From Novosphingobium sp. (GTDB lineage: Bacteria; Pseudomonadota; Alphaproteobacteria; Sphingomonadales; Sphingomonadaceae), in contig NZ_JAHEBV010000009.1 of assembly GCF_024642085.1 (NCBI RefSeq), positions 1 to 64,000 of the forward strand: a stretch of 64,000 nucleotides of DNA, read 5' to 3'. The translations under genes and the position numbers were made by a program. Of this stretch, positions 21,239 through 30,818 are shown one piece after another (positions within the stretch are counted from its first letter, which is position 1; each line of letters starts with the position of its first letter). The notes below the pieces were generated by a model. It saw only the letters and a program-made list of their open reading frames with translations. It was not told the DNA's origin and did no database searches.

Positions 21239-22225
21239 GTGATCGCTCGTGAAGGCGGGCGGGTGACGTCACGCATTCGCTATACACTGTCCGAATTGCG
21301 TGCGGCCTTGGCCGATCTGCCTGCCGCCGTTTGCCACCAATTCGAAAATCTCCAGCGCATTCCGGCGGCGCTGCAATGCGGGACGCGAACAATACGGCTC
21401 GATCAGCCGCAGGTCATGGGCATTCTTAACATGACCCCTGACAGCATGAGCGATGGCGGCCAGTTCCTCGACAAGCCTGACGCTGCAAACGAGCACGCTT
21501 CGGCCATGCTTGAAGCAGGTGCGGCGCTGATCGACGTGGGCGGCGAAAGCACCAGGCCCGGCGCGGCTGCGGTCTGGGAAGGCGATGAACTGAAGCGGGT
21601 TATCCCTGCGGTTGAGCGACTGGCCGGGGCAGGCGCGGCGATCAGCATCGACACGCGCCGACCTGCCGTGATGGAAGCCGCTTTGGCAGCCGGTGCGCAT
21701 GTGATCAACGATGTGTCCGCGCTGCGCCATGATCCGCGCAGCATGGCCTTTGCCGCCGGAACTGGTGCGCCGGTGGTGCTGATGCATGCGCCGGGTGAGG
21801 GGGACGACCTGCACGGCAACGCCGCTTATGGCGATGTCGTGCTCGACGTGTTCGACTGGCTCGGCGCGCGTCGCGACGCCGCAGTCGCAGCCGGTATTGC
21901 GCGTGACCGGATTGTACTTGATCCAGGGATCGGCTTTGGCAAATCGGTGGCCGAAAACCTTGCCCTGATCAATGCGTTGCCGCTGTTCCATGCGCTGGGC
22001 CAGCCGCTTTTGCTGGGTGCCAGCCGCAAGCGGATGATCGGCGCTCTATCAAATGAAGCGCCCGCCCACCAACGGCTGGGCGGCAGCCTGGCACTGGCGC
22101 TCAAGGGCATGGATGCCGGCGTGCAATTGCTGCGCGTTCACGACGTACCTGAAACGGTGCAGGCCGTTCGCGTGTGGCGGGGCCTTCGTGATGCGGCGCT
22201 TACGGACTTCAGCCAGCTGGCCTAA
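21239..22225 (+). CDS. folP: Dihydropteroate synthase; true start probably further upstream
   Basis: MGILNMTPDSMSDGG, DVGGESTRPGA; frame open upstream to 21128 but lacks ATG/GTG/TTG there. Confidence 0.9.
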   Translation: MIAREGGRVTSRIRYTLSELRAALADLPAAVCHQFENLQRIPAALQCGTRTIRLDQPQVMGILNMTPDSMSDGGQFLDKPDAANEHASAMLEAGAALIDVGGESTRPGAAAVWEGDELKRVIPAVERLAGAGAAISIDTRRPAVMEAALAAGAHVINDVSALRHDPRSMAFAAGTGAPVVLMHAPGEGDDLHGNAAYGDVVLDVFDWLGARRDAAVAAGIARDRIVLDPGIGFGKSVAENLALINALPLFHALGQPLLLGASRKRMIGALSNEAPAHQRLGGSLALALKGMDAGVQLLRVHDVPETVQAVRVWRGLRDAALTDFSQLA

Positions 22226-22977
22226 AGCACGTAGCCGCCATCGCTGACCAGCACAGTGCCGGTAATCGTGGCCGCCGCATCGGATAAAAGGAAAGCAATC
22301 TGCTCTGCGATTTCATGCCCGGTGGCATAGCGGCCAAGGGGTGTTGCCATTTGTCCCAGCGCGGCGATGGCCCCCGAACGGCTGCCATGTTCGCGCACCA
22401 GATCGGCAAACATCGGCGTGCTGTCCCACATCGGCGTATCTACGCCGCCGGGCGCGATTGCATTGACGCGGATCCCGCGCGGCGCGCCCTCTTTCGCCGC
22501 AACCCGCGCTAGGTGGATGGCTGCGGCTTTGCTTGCGCCATACGCGGCCGTGCCAGGCTCGACCTTGATCCCGCTGGCAGAAGCGCTGATTACCACGCTG
22601 GCGCCGCTTGCGGGAGCCAGTCGTAGCGCGCAGCGCAAAGACAGCATCAGCCCATCAAGGTTGACTGCCATCACTTTTCGCCATGCAGCAAAGTCGATGG
22701 CAGCAATCGGCGCAGCGTCAGCTATTCCGGCATTAAGCAGCGAAGCATCGCAAGGCGGGACTTCCCGTTCTATCCGATCCCACAGGCCTTCATCGGCAAC
22801 GTCGCCCGGATAGGCCGAAACAGCGCATGGCAACTTCAGCTCACGAAGCAGATCGGCGTTGCGGTCAATCAGGACCAGACGCTCTGCGCCTTCGCGCGCC
22901 AGAAGTTCGGCAGTGGCAGCACCGATGCCGGATGCGGCGCCAGTGATAAGGCAGGTTTTGCCGTGGAAACGGGGCAT
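22222..22977 (-). CDS. SDR family oxidoreductase
   Basis: ITGAASGIGAATAE; YGASKAA. Confidence 0.92.
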   Translation of the reverse strand: MPRFHGKTCLITGAASGIGAATAELLAREGAERLVLIDRNADLLRELKLPCAVSAYPGDVADEGLWDRIEREVPPCDASLLNAGIADAAPIAAIDFAAWRKVMAVNLDGLMLSLRCALRLAPASGASVVISASASGIKVEPGTAAYGASKAAAIHLARVAAKEGAPRGIRVNAIAPGGVDTPMWDSTPMFADLVREHGSRSGAIAALGQMATPLGRYATGHEIAEQIAFLLSDAAATITGTVLVSDGGYVL

Positions 22978-23107
22978 GAGACTTCCTTAGGTCAAAGACA
23001 AACTTGCGCCCGCCGTGTGGTGGCAGGCGTTTCGATGCAAGTCACCCGAAGGCGTGTCACTGGACCAAGGTATGTCTCCGCCTGCTGCCGCGCGCGGAAT
23101 AGGGCCG

Positions 23108-24526
23108 TCAGGCTGCGTCGCCGATCCCGAGCTCGGTCAGCTTGCGATAAAGCGTTGAACGTCCGATGCCAAGCCTGCGAGCCACTTCGGTCATCCGGCC
23201 GCGATAATGCCCGATCGCCAGGCGGATGACGTCGGCTTCGATATCTTCGAGCGGCCGCAGGTTGCCATCGGTCGTGTAGAGCATCACGCCCACGCCTTCC
23301 TGCACCGGCACCTGGTTGGCCGCTTCGCCGCCGATCAGCGTTGAAAGCTGAGGAAAATCATCAGCGGTCAGTGCGTCACCATCGCAGAAAACCGCCGCGC
23401 GAAACAGTACGGCCTGCAACTGGCGGACGTTACCTGGCCAGTCATAGGCGGCGAGCAAAGCCAGCGCACCATCGGTTATGCCCAGCGATCGCAGCCCCGG
23501 CTGTTCTCCGATGCGTGCCAGGAAATGACGGGCGAGCGCGGCGATATCGCCGGCGCGTTCCCGCAGGGGCGGCAACTGCACTACCGCACCCGATAGCGCG
23601 GCCAGAAGTTCGGGCAGGAAGTGGCCGCCATCGACCATGTCCTTGAGCGGCAAATTGCTGGCAGCGATCAGCCTAACGTCGACACGGAACGAATGGCGCG
23701 CGCCGATCGGGCGGACATCACCACGCTGGATAGAATCGAGCAAGCGTTGCTGGACGTGCAGTGGCAGCCGGTCGATTTCATCAAGCGCAAGAGTGCCGCC
23801 GTCAGCATGCTGCAGCGCGCCGATATGGCGATCAAAAGCGCCTGGAAAAGCGCCTTTTTCGTGACCGAACAGGGCGCTTTCCACCGAATTGCCCGGAACT
23901 CCGCCGACATTAAACAAGCGAAAAGGAAGTTTCGCGCGCGGGCTGGCCGCCTGCATCGCACGGATCAGCATTTCCTTGCCGCTGCCAGTCTCGCCCTCGA
24001 TCAGCACAGGTGTGTGGCTGCGCGCCGCCTTGGCCGCGACTGCAAGGGCAGTACGAAAGCCGGGCGAAGCGCCGATCATCGCGTCGAAATCAGGGTTCGA
24101 CGGCATTTTTTCTGTCAAAGGCTGTAATTCGTCGCGCGGCGCCTCGCGAGTGGTGGCCATTCGCAGCGCCTGCATTAGCCGGTCGAGCGCGACGGGCTTG
24201 ATGAGATAGTCGGTTGCGCCAGCACGCATCGCCTCCACGGCCAGCAGCGGCGAAGCGCTGGTTGTCAGCATCAGCAGCGGCAAGGCGGGGCGGCGTGACT
24301 TGAGTTCAGCTATCAGATCACAGGCGTCGTCTCCGGGAACCCACTGATCGAGGATGATTGCGTTAAGCTGCATGCCCTGGCGTGTGCCCAGCATGGCGAT
24401 GGCGGTTTCAGAATCGCGCACCACGATCGTGCGCCAGCCCTCGCGCCCGGCAAGCGCGGTGATCAGCCGGCTTTGCGCCGGTTCATCGTCGATCAGCATC
24501 AACGTGCGCTGCTCGAATTCCGCCAT
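23108..24526 (-). CDS. NtrC-type response regulator with AAA+ and Fis-like HTH domains
   Basis: Receiver LMLIDDEPAQS, AAA+ GETGSGKEML, Fis HTH; GAFTGA loop reads GAFPGA. Confidence 0.9.
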   Translation of the reverse strand: MAEFEQRTLMLIDDEPAQSRLITALAGREGWRTIVVRDSETAIAMLGTRQGMQLNAIILDQWVPGDDACDLIAELKSRRPALPLLMLTTSASPLLAVEAMRAGATDYLIKPVALDRLMQALRMATTREAPRDELQPLTEKMPSNPDFDAMIGASPGFRTALAVAAKAARSHTPVLIEGETGSGKEMLIRAMQAASPRAKLPFRLFNVGGVPGNSVESALFGHEKGAFPGAFDRHIGALQHADGGTLALDEIDRLPLHVQQRLLDSIQRGDVRPIGARHSFRVDVRLIAASNLPLKDMVDGGHFLPELLAALSGAVVQLPPLRERAGDIAALARHFLARIGEQPGLRSLGITDGALALLAAYDWPGNVRQLQAVLFRAAVFCDGDALTADDFPQLSTLIGGEAANQVPVQEGVGVMLYTTDGNLRPLEDIEADVIRLAIGHYRGRMTEVARRLGIGRSTLYRKLTELGIGDAA

Positions 24527-24700
24527 TATCTTGCCGCAAGCCCCTCTGGTGTCGCTGCAGGGCATAGACGAGTGAGGTAAAGAGCCGATTAAGGCTGGCG
24601 ATTAGGCGCGATTTTGTCAGACTTCGCCCTTGAGGTGTGCCGGATCGGACGATAGACGATCAGGCAAGGCCGCGCTGCGGCGCACCACTGGGGAACAGGC

Positions 24701-24823
24701 ATGGCTACTGGCAATGACATCAAGGCGCACACGTCCACGTACAGCGGGTTTCTAGGAATGCTGAAATGGGGTGCGATTGCGACCGTACTCATCACCGCAT
24801 TCGTTATACTGCTGATCGCCTGA
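24701..24823 (+). CDS. aa3-type cytochrome c oxidase subunit IV-like small protein
   Basis: 40 aa read by hand: MATGNDIKAHTSTYSGFLGMLKWGAIATVLITAFVILLIA; absent from ORF track; resembles the bacterial aa3-type COX subunit IV family. Confidence 0.75.
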   Translation: MATGNDIKAHTSTYSGFLGMLKWGAIATVLITAFVILLIA

Positions 24824-24834
24824 GCATCCTGCCC

Positions 24835-25953
24835 ATGCGTATCGCGGTGCTGAAAGAGCGCGCCGTCGGGGAAAGCCGGGTCTCGGCTACTCCGGAAACG
24901 GTCAAGAAGTTCATCGCACTGGGCGCCGTCGTCGCGGTAGAGCCGGACGCGGGCGCTGGCGCGTCGATCAGCGACGCGGATTACGCCGCTGCCGGCGCCG
25001 AGATAAGCAAGACCGCGGCCAAAGGCGCAGATATCGTGCTGGGTGTCCAGGGACCGGATATCGCCGCGCTGAAAGGCGCGAATTCCGGCGCCTGGATCGT
25101 CGCGGGACTGGATCCGTTCGGCCAGCGGACGCGGATCGATGCCTATGCTGCGGGCGGATACGAAGCGCTGGCGATGGAGTTCATGCCGCGGATCACCCGC
25201 GCGCAATCGATGGATATCCTGTCAAGCCAGTCGAATCTTTCGGGATACAAGGCGGTGATCGAGGCGGCGGGCCAGTATGGCCGCGCCTTTCCAATGATGA
25301 TGACTGCGGCGGGCACCGTTTCCGCTGCCAAATGCTTTGTAATGGGAGTCGGTGTCGCCGGGCTGCAGGCAATCGCTACCGCGCGGCGGCTGGGCGCGCA
25401 GGTTTCCGCAACTGACGTGCGTTCCGCCACGAAAGAGCAAATCCAGTCACTTGGCGCCAAGCCGATCTTTGTCGAGAATGTCGCCGGGATCGAGGGTGAG
25501 GGCGCGGGCGGCTACGCCACGGAAATGAGTGCGGAATACCAAAAAGCCCAGGCTGAACTGGTTTCGGGTCACATTGCCAAGCAAGACATTGTCATCACCA
25601 CTGCGCTGATCCCCGGCCGCGCCGCGCCGCGCCTGATCACAGATGCTCAGATCGCCACGATGAAGCCCGGCTCCGTGATATTCGACCTGGCCGTGGCGCA
25701 CGGGGGCAATGTCGAAGGCTCGAAGCCCGATCAGGTCATAGTTAAGCACGGCGTCAAGATTATCGGTTTTTCTAATACCGCTACTCATCTTGCGGCTGAT
25801 GCTTCGGCGCTTTTTTCGCGCAACCTCTACAATTTTCTTTCAGCGTTCTGGGATAAGGAAACGGGTCGGCCGGTTCTGGATGAGGAGATTGGCAATGCCG
25901 TTCGCCTTACAAAAGGCGGCAAGATTGTGAACGAAAGGGTAGTTTCGGGATAA
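24835..25953 (+). CDS. pntA: NAD(P) transhydrogenase subunit alpha part 1
   Basis: MRIAVLKERAVGESRVSATPETVKKF; NAD-binding domain. Confidence 0.93.
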   Translation: MRIAVLKERAVGESRVSATPETVKKFIALGAVVAVEPDAGAGASISDADYAAAGAEISKTAAKGADIVLGVQGPDIAALKGANSGAWIVAGLDPFGQRTRIDAYAAGGYEALAMEFMPRITRAQSMDILSSQSNLSGYKAVIEAAGQYGRAFPMMMTAAGTVSAAKCFVMGVGVAGLQAIATARRLGAQVSATDVRSATKEQIQSLGAKPIFVENVAGIEGEGAGGYATEMSAEYQKAQAELVSGHIAKQDIVITTALIPGRAAPRLITDAQIATMKPGSVIFDLAVAHGGNVEGSKPDQVIVKHGVKIIGFSNTATHLAADASALFSRNLYNFLSAFWDKETGRPVLDEEIGNAVRLTKGGKIVNERVVSG

Positions 25954-25965
25954 TCGCTGAACTTT

Positions 25966-26000
25966 CACTCTCCTGGATGGTTTCGTCCAGTGTGAGTTTT
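25966..26000 (+). terminator. Weak hairpin with T-tract after pntA part 1
   Basis: actc-tc-ctgga-tggtttcg-tccag-tgt-gagt followed by ttt. Confidence 0.4.
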
Positions 26001-26013
26001 GAAAGGAAGCACG

Positions 26014-26610
26014 ATGAAAAAGATCTTGTTCGCCGCTTTGCCGATTGCAGCGCTGACCCTTGCAGGCTGCGCCACCATGGATACGATGGCTGATAGCAGC
26101 AAGAGCGCGTCGGCATCGGCAAGTGAAACTGCCTACGTTGGCGGCGCCGCAATGTACCCTAACCGTACTATCGTGCAGAACGCGGTAGAATCGCCGATTC
26201 ACACCACTTTGGTGAAGGCAGTGCAGGCTGCGGGCCTTGTGGATACGTTAAACTCGGCTGGGCCGTTCACCGTATTTGCGCCGACAGACGAAGCGTTCGG
26301 CCGGGTGCCAAGCGCAACAGTGAACACTCTGCTGATGCCTGAAAATAAGGCAGCTCTGACCAAGGTGCTGACCTACCATGTCGTGCCGGGCCGCATAACC
26401 GCCGCCGATATTGTTGCCAAGATCAAGGCTGGCGGCGGTAAGGCGACCTTTACTACCGTCGAGGGCGAAACCTTGACCTTCCATATGGATGGCAGTGCCG
26501 TGATGATCATGGGCATGGGCGGTAGCTCAGCCTACGTCACCCAAGCGGACGTAATGCAATCCAACGGCGTGATCCATGTCGTCAACGGGGTGCTGCTCCC
26601 GTCGATGTAA
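26014..26610 (+). CDS. Fasciclin domain lipoprotein
   Basis: Lipobox TLAGC; FTVFAPTDEAFGRVP and HVVNGVLLP FAS1 motifs. Confidence 0.92.
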   Translation: MKKILFAALPIAALTLAGCATMDTMADSSKSASASASETAYVGGAAMYPNRTIVQNAVESPIHTTLVKAVQAAGLVDTLNSAGPFTVFAPTDEAFGRVPSATVNTLLMPENKAALTKVLTYHVVPGRITAADIVAKIKAGGGKATFTTVEGETLTFHMDGSAVMIMGMGGSSAYVTQADVMQSNGVIHVVNGVLLPSM

Positions 26611-26634
26611 ACGCGGATATGCCGACAAGTTCAG

Positions 26635-26670
26635 ACGGGGCGGGCCGCAAGGTCGGCCCCGTTTTCTTTT
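26635..26670 (+). terminator. Intrinsic terminator after fasciclin gene
   Basis: acggggc...gccccgt stem followed by tttctttt. Confidence 0.75.
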
Positions 26671-26732
26671 GCTTTACCCCTCGACTTCATCGGATTCGCT
26701 TGCAATAGCCCGAAGGGAATCCGGGAGGGCGC

Positions 26733-27014
26733 ATGGACTTCATCTCAATCCTGTCGATCTTCGTGATGGCCTGCTTTGTGGGCTATTACGTTGTCTGGTC
26801 GGTCACGCCGGCGCTGCACACGCCCCTGATGGCGGTGACCAATGCAATCTCGTCAGTCATCATTGTCGGCGCGCTGATTGCATCGGCGGCAGGGGGCAGC
26901 GCTTCGTCAAAGTGGCTGGGCTTGCTGGCGGTGGTGCTGGCTTCGGTCAACATCTTCGGGGGCTTTGCCGTAACCTCGCGGATGCTTGCAATGTACAAGA
27001 AGAAGGATCGCTAG
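26733..27014 (+). CDS. NAD(P) transhydrogenase subunit alpha part 2 (membrane)
   Basis: 93 aa; MDFISILSIFVMACFVGYYVVWSVTPALHTPLMAVTNAISSVI. Confidence 0.92.
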   Translation: MDFISILSIFVMACFVGYYVVWSVTPALHTPLMAVTNAISSVIIVGALIASAAGGSASSKWLGLLAVVLASVNIFGGFAVTSRMLAMYKKKDR

Positions 27015-27016
27015 GC

Positions 27017-28450
27017 GTGGGGCACACCGACGTGATTTTCACCGTGGTGCATTTCGATGTCGTTGCGGCGCTGGCCTATCTGGTTGCAGGGGTTTTCTTT
27101 ATCCTGGCGCTGCGCGGTTTATCGAGCCCGGCGACGTCCCAGCGCGGCAACCGCTTTGGCATGATTGGCATGACCATCGCCGTTGTTACCACGCTGGTCA
27201 CGCACCAACTTGCCAGTCTGGCTGAAATCGCCATTGCCATAGCGATAGGCGGGGCTATCGGCTGGATCACGGCCAGGCGCATCAAGATGACTGACATGCC
27301 GCAGCTGGTCGCGGCGTTCCACAGTCTTGTCGGCATGGCTGCGGTGCTGGTCGGCTGGGCAGCCTATCTCAATCCCATTGCGTTTGGCATTGCTGGTCCT
27401 GATGGTGTGATCGAGACGCAAAGCAGGGTCGAATTGGGCCTTGGCATTGCCATCGGCGCGATCACCTTTTCCGGCTCGGTTATCGCCTTTCTCAAGCTTG
27501 CCGGAAAGATGAGCGGAGCGCCGATCATGCTGCCACTGCGGCATGTGATCAACCTTGGTACAGTCGCGGCGATCCTAGCCCTTGTCGGCTGGTTCACGCA
27601 GGACCAGGGGTTCTGGGTGATCGCGGCCATCACTGCGCTGTCATTCCTGATCGGCTTCCTGCTGATTATACCCATCGGCGGGGCAGACATGCCCGTCGTC
27701 GTTTCAATGCTTAATTCCTACTCGGGCTGGGCGGCGGCGGCGATGGGCTTTACGCTGCATAATACTGCGATGATCATCACTGGTGCCTTGGTCGGAAGCT
27801 CGGGCGCGATTTTGTCCTACATCATGTGCAGGGCGATGAACCGCAGCTTCCTGTCGGTGATCGCCGGCGGCTTCGGCGTCGATGCGGCAGCCGCCGGGGG
27901 CGAGGCGAAAGAGCAGCGCCCGTGGAAGCGCGGCAGCGCCGAAGATGCCGCGTTCCTGCTGGGTGAGGCAGAGAATGTCATCATCATTCCAGGCTACGGC
28001 ATGGCTGTCGCCCAGGCGCAGCACGTGTTGCGCGAAATGGGCGATCAGCTCAAGGCCAGGGGCGTATCAGTCAAATACGCGATCCACCCCGTCGCGGGCC
28101 GGATGCCTGGCCACATGAACGTGCTGCTGGCCGAAGCCAACGTGCCCTATGATGAAGTGTTCGAGCTGGAGGATATCAACTCCGAGTTCGGCCAATGCGA
28201 CGTCGCCTTCATCATCGGCGCGAACGATGTGGTCAACCCGGCAGCCAAAACCGACAAGGCATCGCCGATCTATGGGATGCCGGTGTTCGATGTCGAAAAG
28301 GCCAAGACCATCATGTTCATCAAGCGCTCCATGGGCGGGGTCGGCTATGCCGGGGTCGACAACGACGTTTTCTACATGGACCAGACCATGATGTTGCTGG
28401 CCGACGCGAAGAAGATGGTCGAGGACATCGTCAAGGCACTGGCTCATTGA
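27017..28450 (+). CDS. pntB: NAD(P) transhydrogenase subunit beta
   Basis: GTG start (VGHTDVIFTVVHFDVV); GYGMAVAQAQH, GRMPGHMNVLLAEA. Confidence 0.93.
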   Translation: MGHTDVIFTVVHFDVVAALAYLVAGVFFILALRGLSSPATSQRGNRFGMIGMTIAVVTTLVTHQLASLAEIAIAIAIGGAIGWITARRIKMTDMPQLVAAFHSLVGMAAVLVGWAAYLNPIAFGIAGPDGVIETQSRVELGLGIAIGAITFSGSVIAFLKLAGKMSGAPIMLPLRHVINLGTVAAILALVGWFTQDQGFWVIAAITALSFLIGFLLIIPIGGADMPVVVSMLNSYSGWAAAAMGFTLHNTAMIITGALVGSSGAILSYIMCRAMNRSFLSVIAGGFGVDAAAAGGEAKEQRPWKRGSAEDAAFLLGEAENVIIIPGYGMAVAQAQHVLREMGDQLKARGVSVKYAIHPVAGRMPGHMNVLLAEANVPYDEVFELEDINSEFGQCDVAFIIGANDVVNPAAKTDKASPIYGMPVFDVEKAKTIMFIKRSMGGVGYAGVDNDVFYMDQTMMLLADAKKMVEDIVKALAH

Positions 28451-28483
28451 TCATTAAGGCTTAAACGTTCATCGACAGCAGCC

Positions 28484-28798
28484 ATGATGCGTCCCCTGTT
28501 TTTGGTCACGGCAGCCACCCTCGCGGCGTGTTCGCCCAGCAAGCTGGCATATGGTCAGGTCAGGAGCGCCATGATCGACGCGGGGCTGTCCGAACCTAAC
28601 GCCGATTGCATGGCCACCCGGCTGACTGACCGGCTGACACTTGTTCAGTTGCAAAAGCTCAAACAGCTGAAGGGCGAGCGGCGCTCGCTCGCTGATTATG
28701 CGGCGGCGGTACGCCGGGTTGGCGATGCCGAAGCGGTGTCGGTCACGGCAAGTTCGGCATTCTTATGCGCCAGCGGTCTGGCTTCGGAACGGCGCTGA
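28484..28798 (+). CDS. Small putative lipoprotein
   Basis: 104 aa, signal with TLAAC. Confidence 0.6.
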   Translation: MMRPLFLVTAATLAACSPSKLAYGQVRSAMIDAGLSEPNADCMATRLTDRLTLVQLQKLKQLKGERRSLADYAAAVRRVGDAEAVSVTASSAFLCASGLASERR

Positions 28799-28802
28799 CC
28801 GT

Positions 28803-30653
28803 TCAGACCGTTTCTCTGATTGTGGCGGAGGCATTGTCCGACAACCGCAAACCATGATCCGCCGCGATCATTTCTGCCGCGCGTTCGCCGATCATGATGC
28901 TGGGAGCGTTGGTGTTGCCGCTGGTGATTTCGGGAAAGACGCTGGCGTCGGCTACGCGCAGGTTGCTGACCCCGAACACGCGCAAATGCGGATCGACGAC
29001 GCTGCCAATCCGGCATGTGCACGACAGGTGGTAGATCGTCGTCGCGAAGTGCAGCGCGAAGTTTTCGAGCAGGGCATCGCTCGGCACGTCGCCCGGGCGA
29101 TGACCGTGCATTGCCGCCAGCTTGGGCGGAACGTACCACGGACCAAGCTTGTGCGGGCCCGGCCAGTTGGCGGCGATATCGAGTACTTTGCGGATGATCG
29201 CGACCATGACCTTGAGGTCATGGGGGTCGGCGAAATAGTTCATCTGGATTATCGGCGGTGTGGCCGGATCGGCGGTTTGCAAGATGATCTCGCCCTCGCT
29301 GCGCGGCACGCAATTGCTGGGCAGAAACGTGACGCGTTGCAGGGCCGGATCGAAAGCCGCGTCCGGATCGTCGAAATACTGGTCAAGGTCATAGAACAGC
29401 CGTTCACCCATGATGTCCGCGCCGTACAGCGCGGGGATGAAGCCGATCTGCGCATCGTGGGTGTGTTCATCACCCAGCCCAGTCGAAAAGAACGCCACAC
29501 CGTCATAAAGCGAAGATGAGACCAGACTGCTGCCGGTTTCCATCCATTCATCCAAACGGCGCTGAGATTCGGTCTTTAGCGCGGCAAGCTCAGGTGAAAG
29601 ATGTGCGTCCTCTGCCGGGTCGGCAGGTAACGATCCGCCTGGGCTGCGCAGTGCATCAGGCCCGACCGAAACACCGACCTCGGCAAGCGGTGTTCCGATC
29701 TTTTCTGCCTCAAAGATCATGCCGGTCAGCAGGTGGTCCTTAAGGTGCTTGCCCACGTGCGGCTGATCGAGCCGGCATGGGACGCCCGCTTCCTCCAGCT
29801 CGCGGCGCGGACCGATGCCCGACAGCATCAGCAGGTGCGGTGATCCGACGGCGCCAGCACTGAGGATCACTTCTCTAGTCGCCAGAACGATGTGGGTCTT
29901 TCCGGCAATGTCACGGTACTCCGCACCAGTTGCGGCAAGCGCGTTATCGAGCACGATGCGGGTAACCAGCGCATCGGTGATGATCGTCAGGTTAGGACGC
30001 AATTCGGCAGCATCTTCAAGATAGGCGTGAAAGGTGCTCGATCGTTTGCCCTTGCGGGTGTTGGTCTGGACTAACGAGGCAACGCCTGCCGGATTGAACC
30101 GGCCAGCGCCGTTATAATCTCCGCTCGGCAACCCGGAAGCGTTGGCGGCGCGGACGAAATCGCGCGCAGCCGGGATGACGGGGGAACGCACCGCGACCCC
30201 CACCGGGCCGTCGAACCCGCGCGCGTCCTGGTCGATTGCAATCTCGTTGCTGCGGACCAGCCCTTCCATGCGTTTGAAAGCGGGGAGGACATCGTCATGG
30301 CTCCAGCCGGCCGCTCCAAGGCGTTCCCAATTGTCGAAATCGCCGGGATGGCCGCGCACCCACACCATGTAGTTTATGCCTGACGAGCCGCCGAGCATCC
30401 GGCCGCGCGGCACCGGCATCCGTCGTCCGCGCAGGCCGCGCCCCGCCTTGCCGGGGTCGGCAGTGAACATCCAGTCGGTTTCGGGATCAAGCTGCAGGCT
30501 GCCGCAGGCGGCAGGCATCGACTCACGCTCCGGCGGGCGGCTGCCGGCTTCGATCAATGCAACCCGGACCGCAGGGTCTTCCGATAGCCGCGCGGCAATC
30601 ACGGCCCCGGCAGAACCGCCACCAACGATGATGAAATCAAAAGTATTGTCCAT
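28803..30653 (-). CDS. GMC family FAD oxidoreductase (choline dehydrogenase-like)
   Basis: FDFIIVGGGSAGAVIAARLSE; GGSSGINYMVWVRG. Confidence 0.93.
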   Translation of the reverse strand: MDNTFDFIIVGGGSAGAVIAARLSEDPAVRVALIEAGSRPPERESMPAACGSLQLDPETDWMFTADPGKAGRGLRGRRMPVPRGRMLGGSSGINYMVWVRGHPGDFDNWERLGAAGWSHDDVLPAFKRMEGLVRSNEIAIDQDARGFDGPVGVAVRSPVIPAARDFVRAANASGLPSGDYNGAGRFNPAGVASLVQTNTRKGKRSSTFHAYLEDAAELRPNLTIITDALVTRIVLDNALAATGAEYRDIAGKTHIVLATREVILSAGAVGSPHLLMLSGIGPRRELEEAGVPCRLDQPHVGKHLKDHLLTGMIFEAEKIGTPLAEVGVSVGPDALRSPGGSLPADPAEDAHLSPELAALKTESQRRLDEWMETGSSLVSSSLYDGVAFFSTGLGDEHTHDAQIGFIPALYGADIMGERLFYDLDQYFDDPDAAFDPALQRVTFLPSNCVPRSEGEIILQTADPATPPIIQMNYFADPHDLKVMVAIIRKVLDIAANWPGPHKLGPWYVPPKLAAMHGHRPGDVPSDALLENFALHFATTIYHLSCTCRIGSVVDPHLRVFGVSNLRVADASVFPEITSGNTNAPSIMIGERAAEMIAADHGLRLSDNASATIRETV

Positions 30654-30818
30654 CGCGCCAATTCCCTTGAATTGCACCAGCCCGTTTCAGGCTTTCCGAT
30701 TGCGCGACTCCGATCCGTGCTGAGTTTTCTCCCTTTTAATGCTTCTGACAAGGCCATCGGTTGTGCCAAAAATAGAGCGCCATTGACTTGCACCGCTGTC
30801 AGCTAGACACTCCGGTCC

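Noticed and set aside
26576-28450. Single 624-aa ORF covering pntA part 2 region and pntB
   Set aside because: Its first ~145 codons are out of frame with the clear pntA part 2 gene; the true product is PntB from about 27017.
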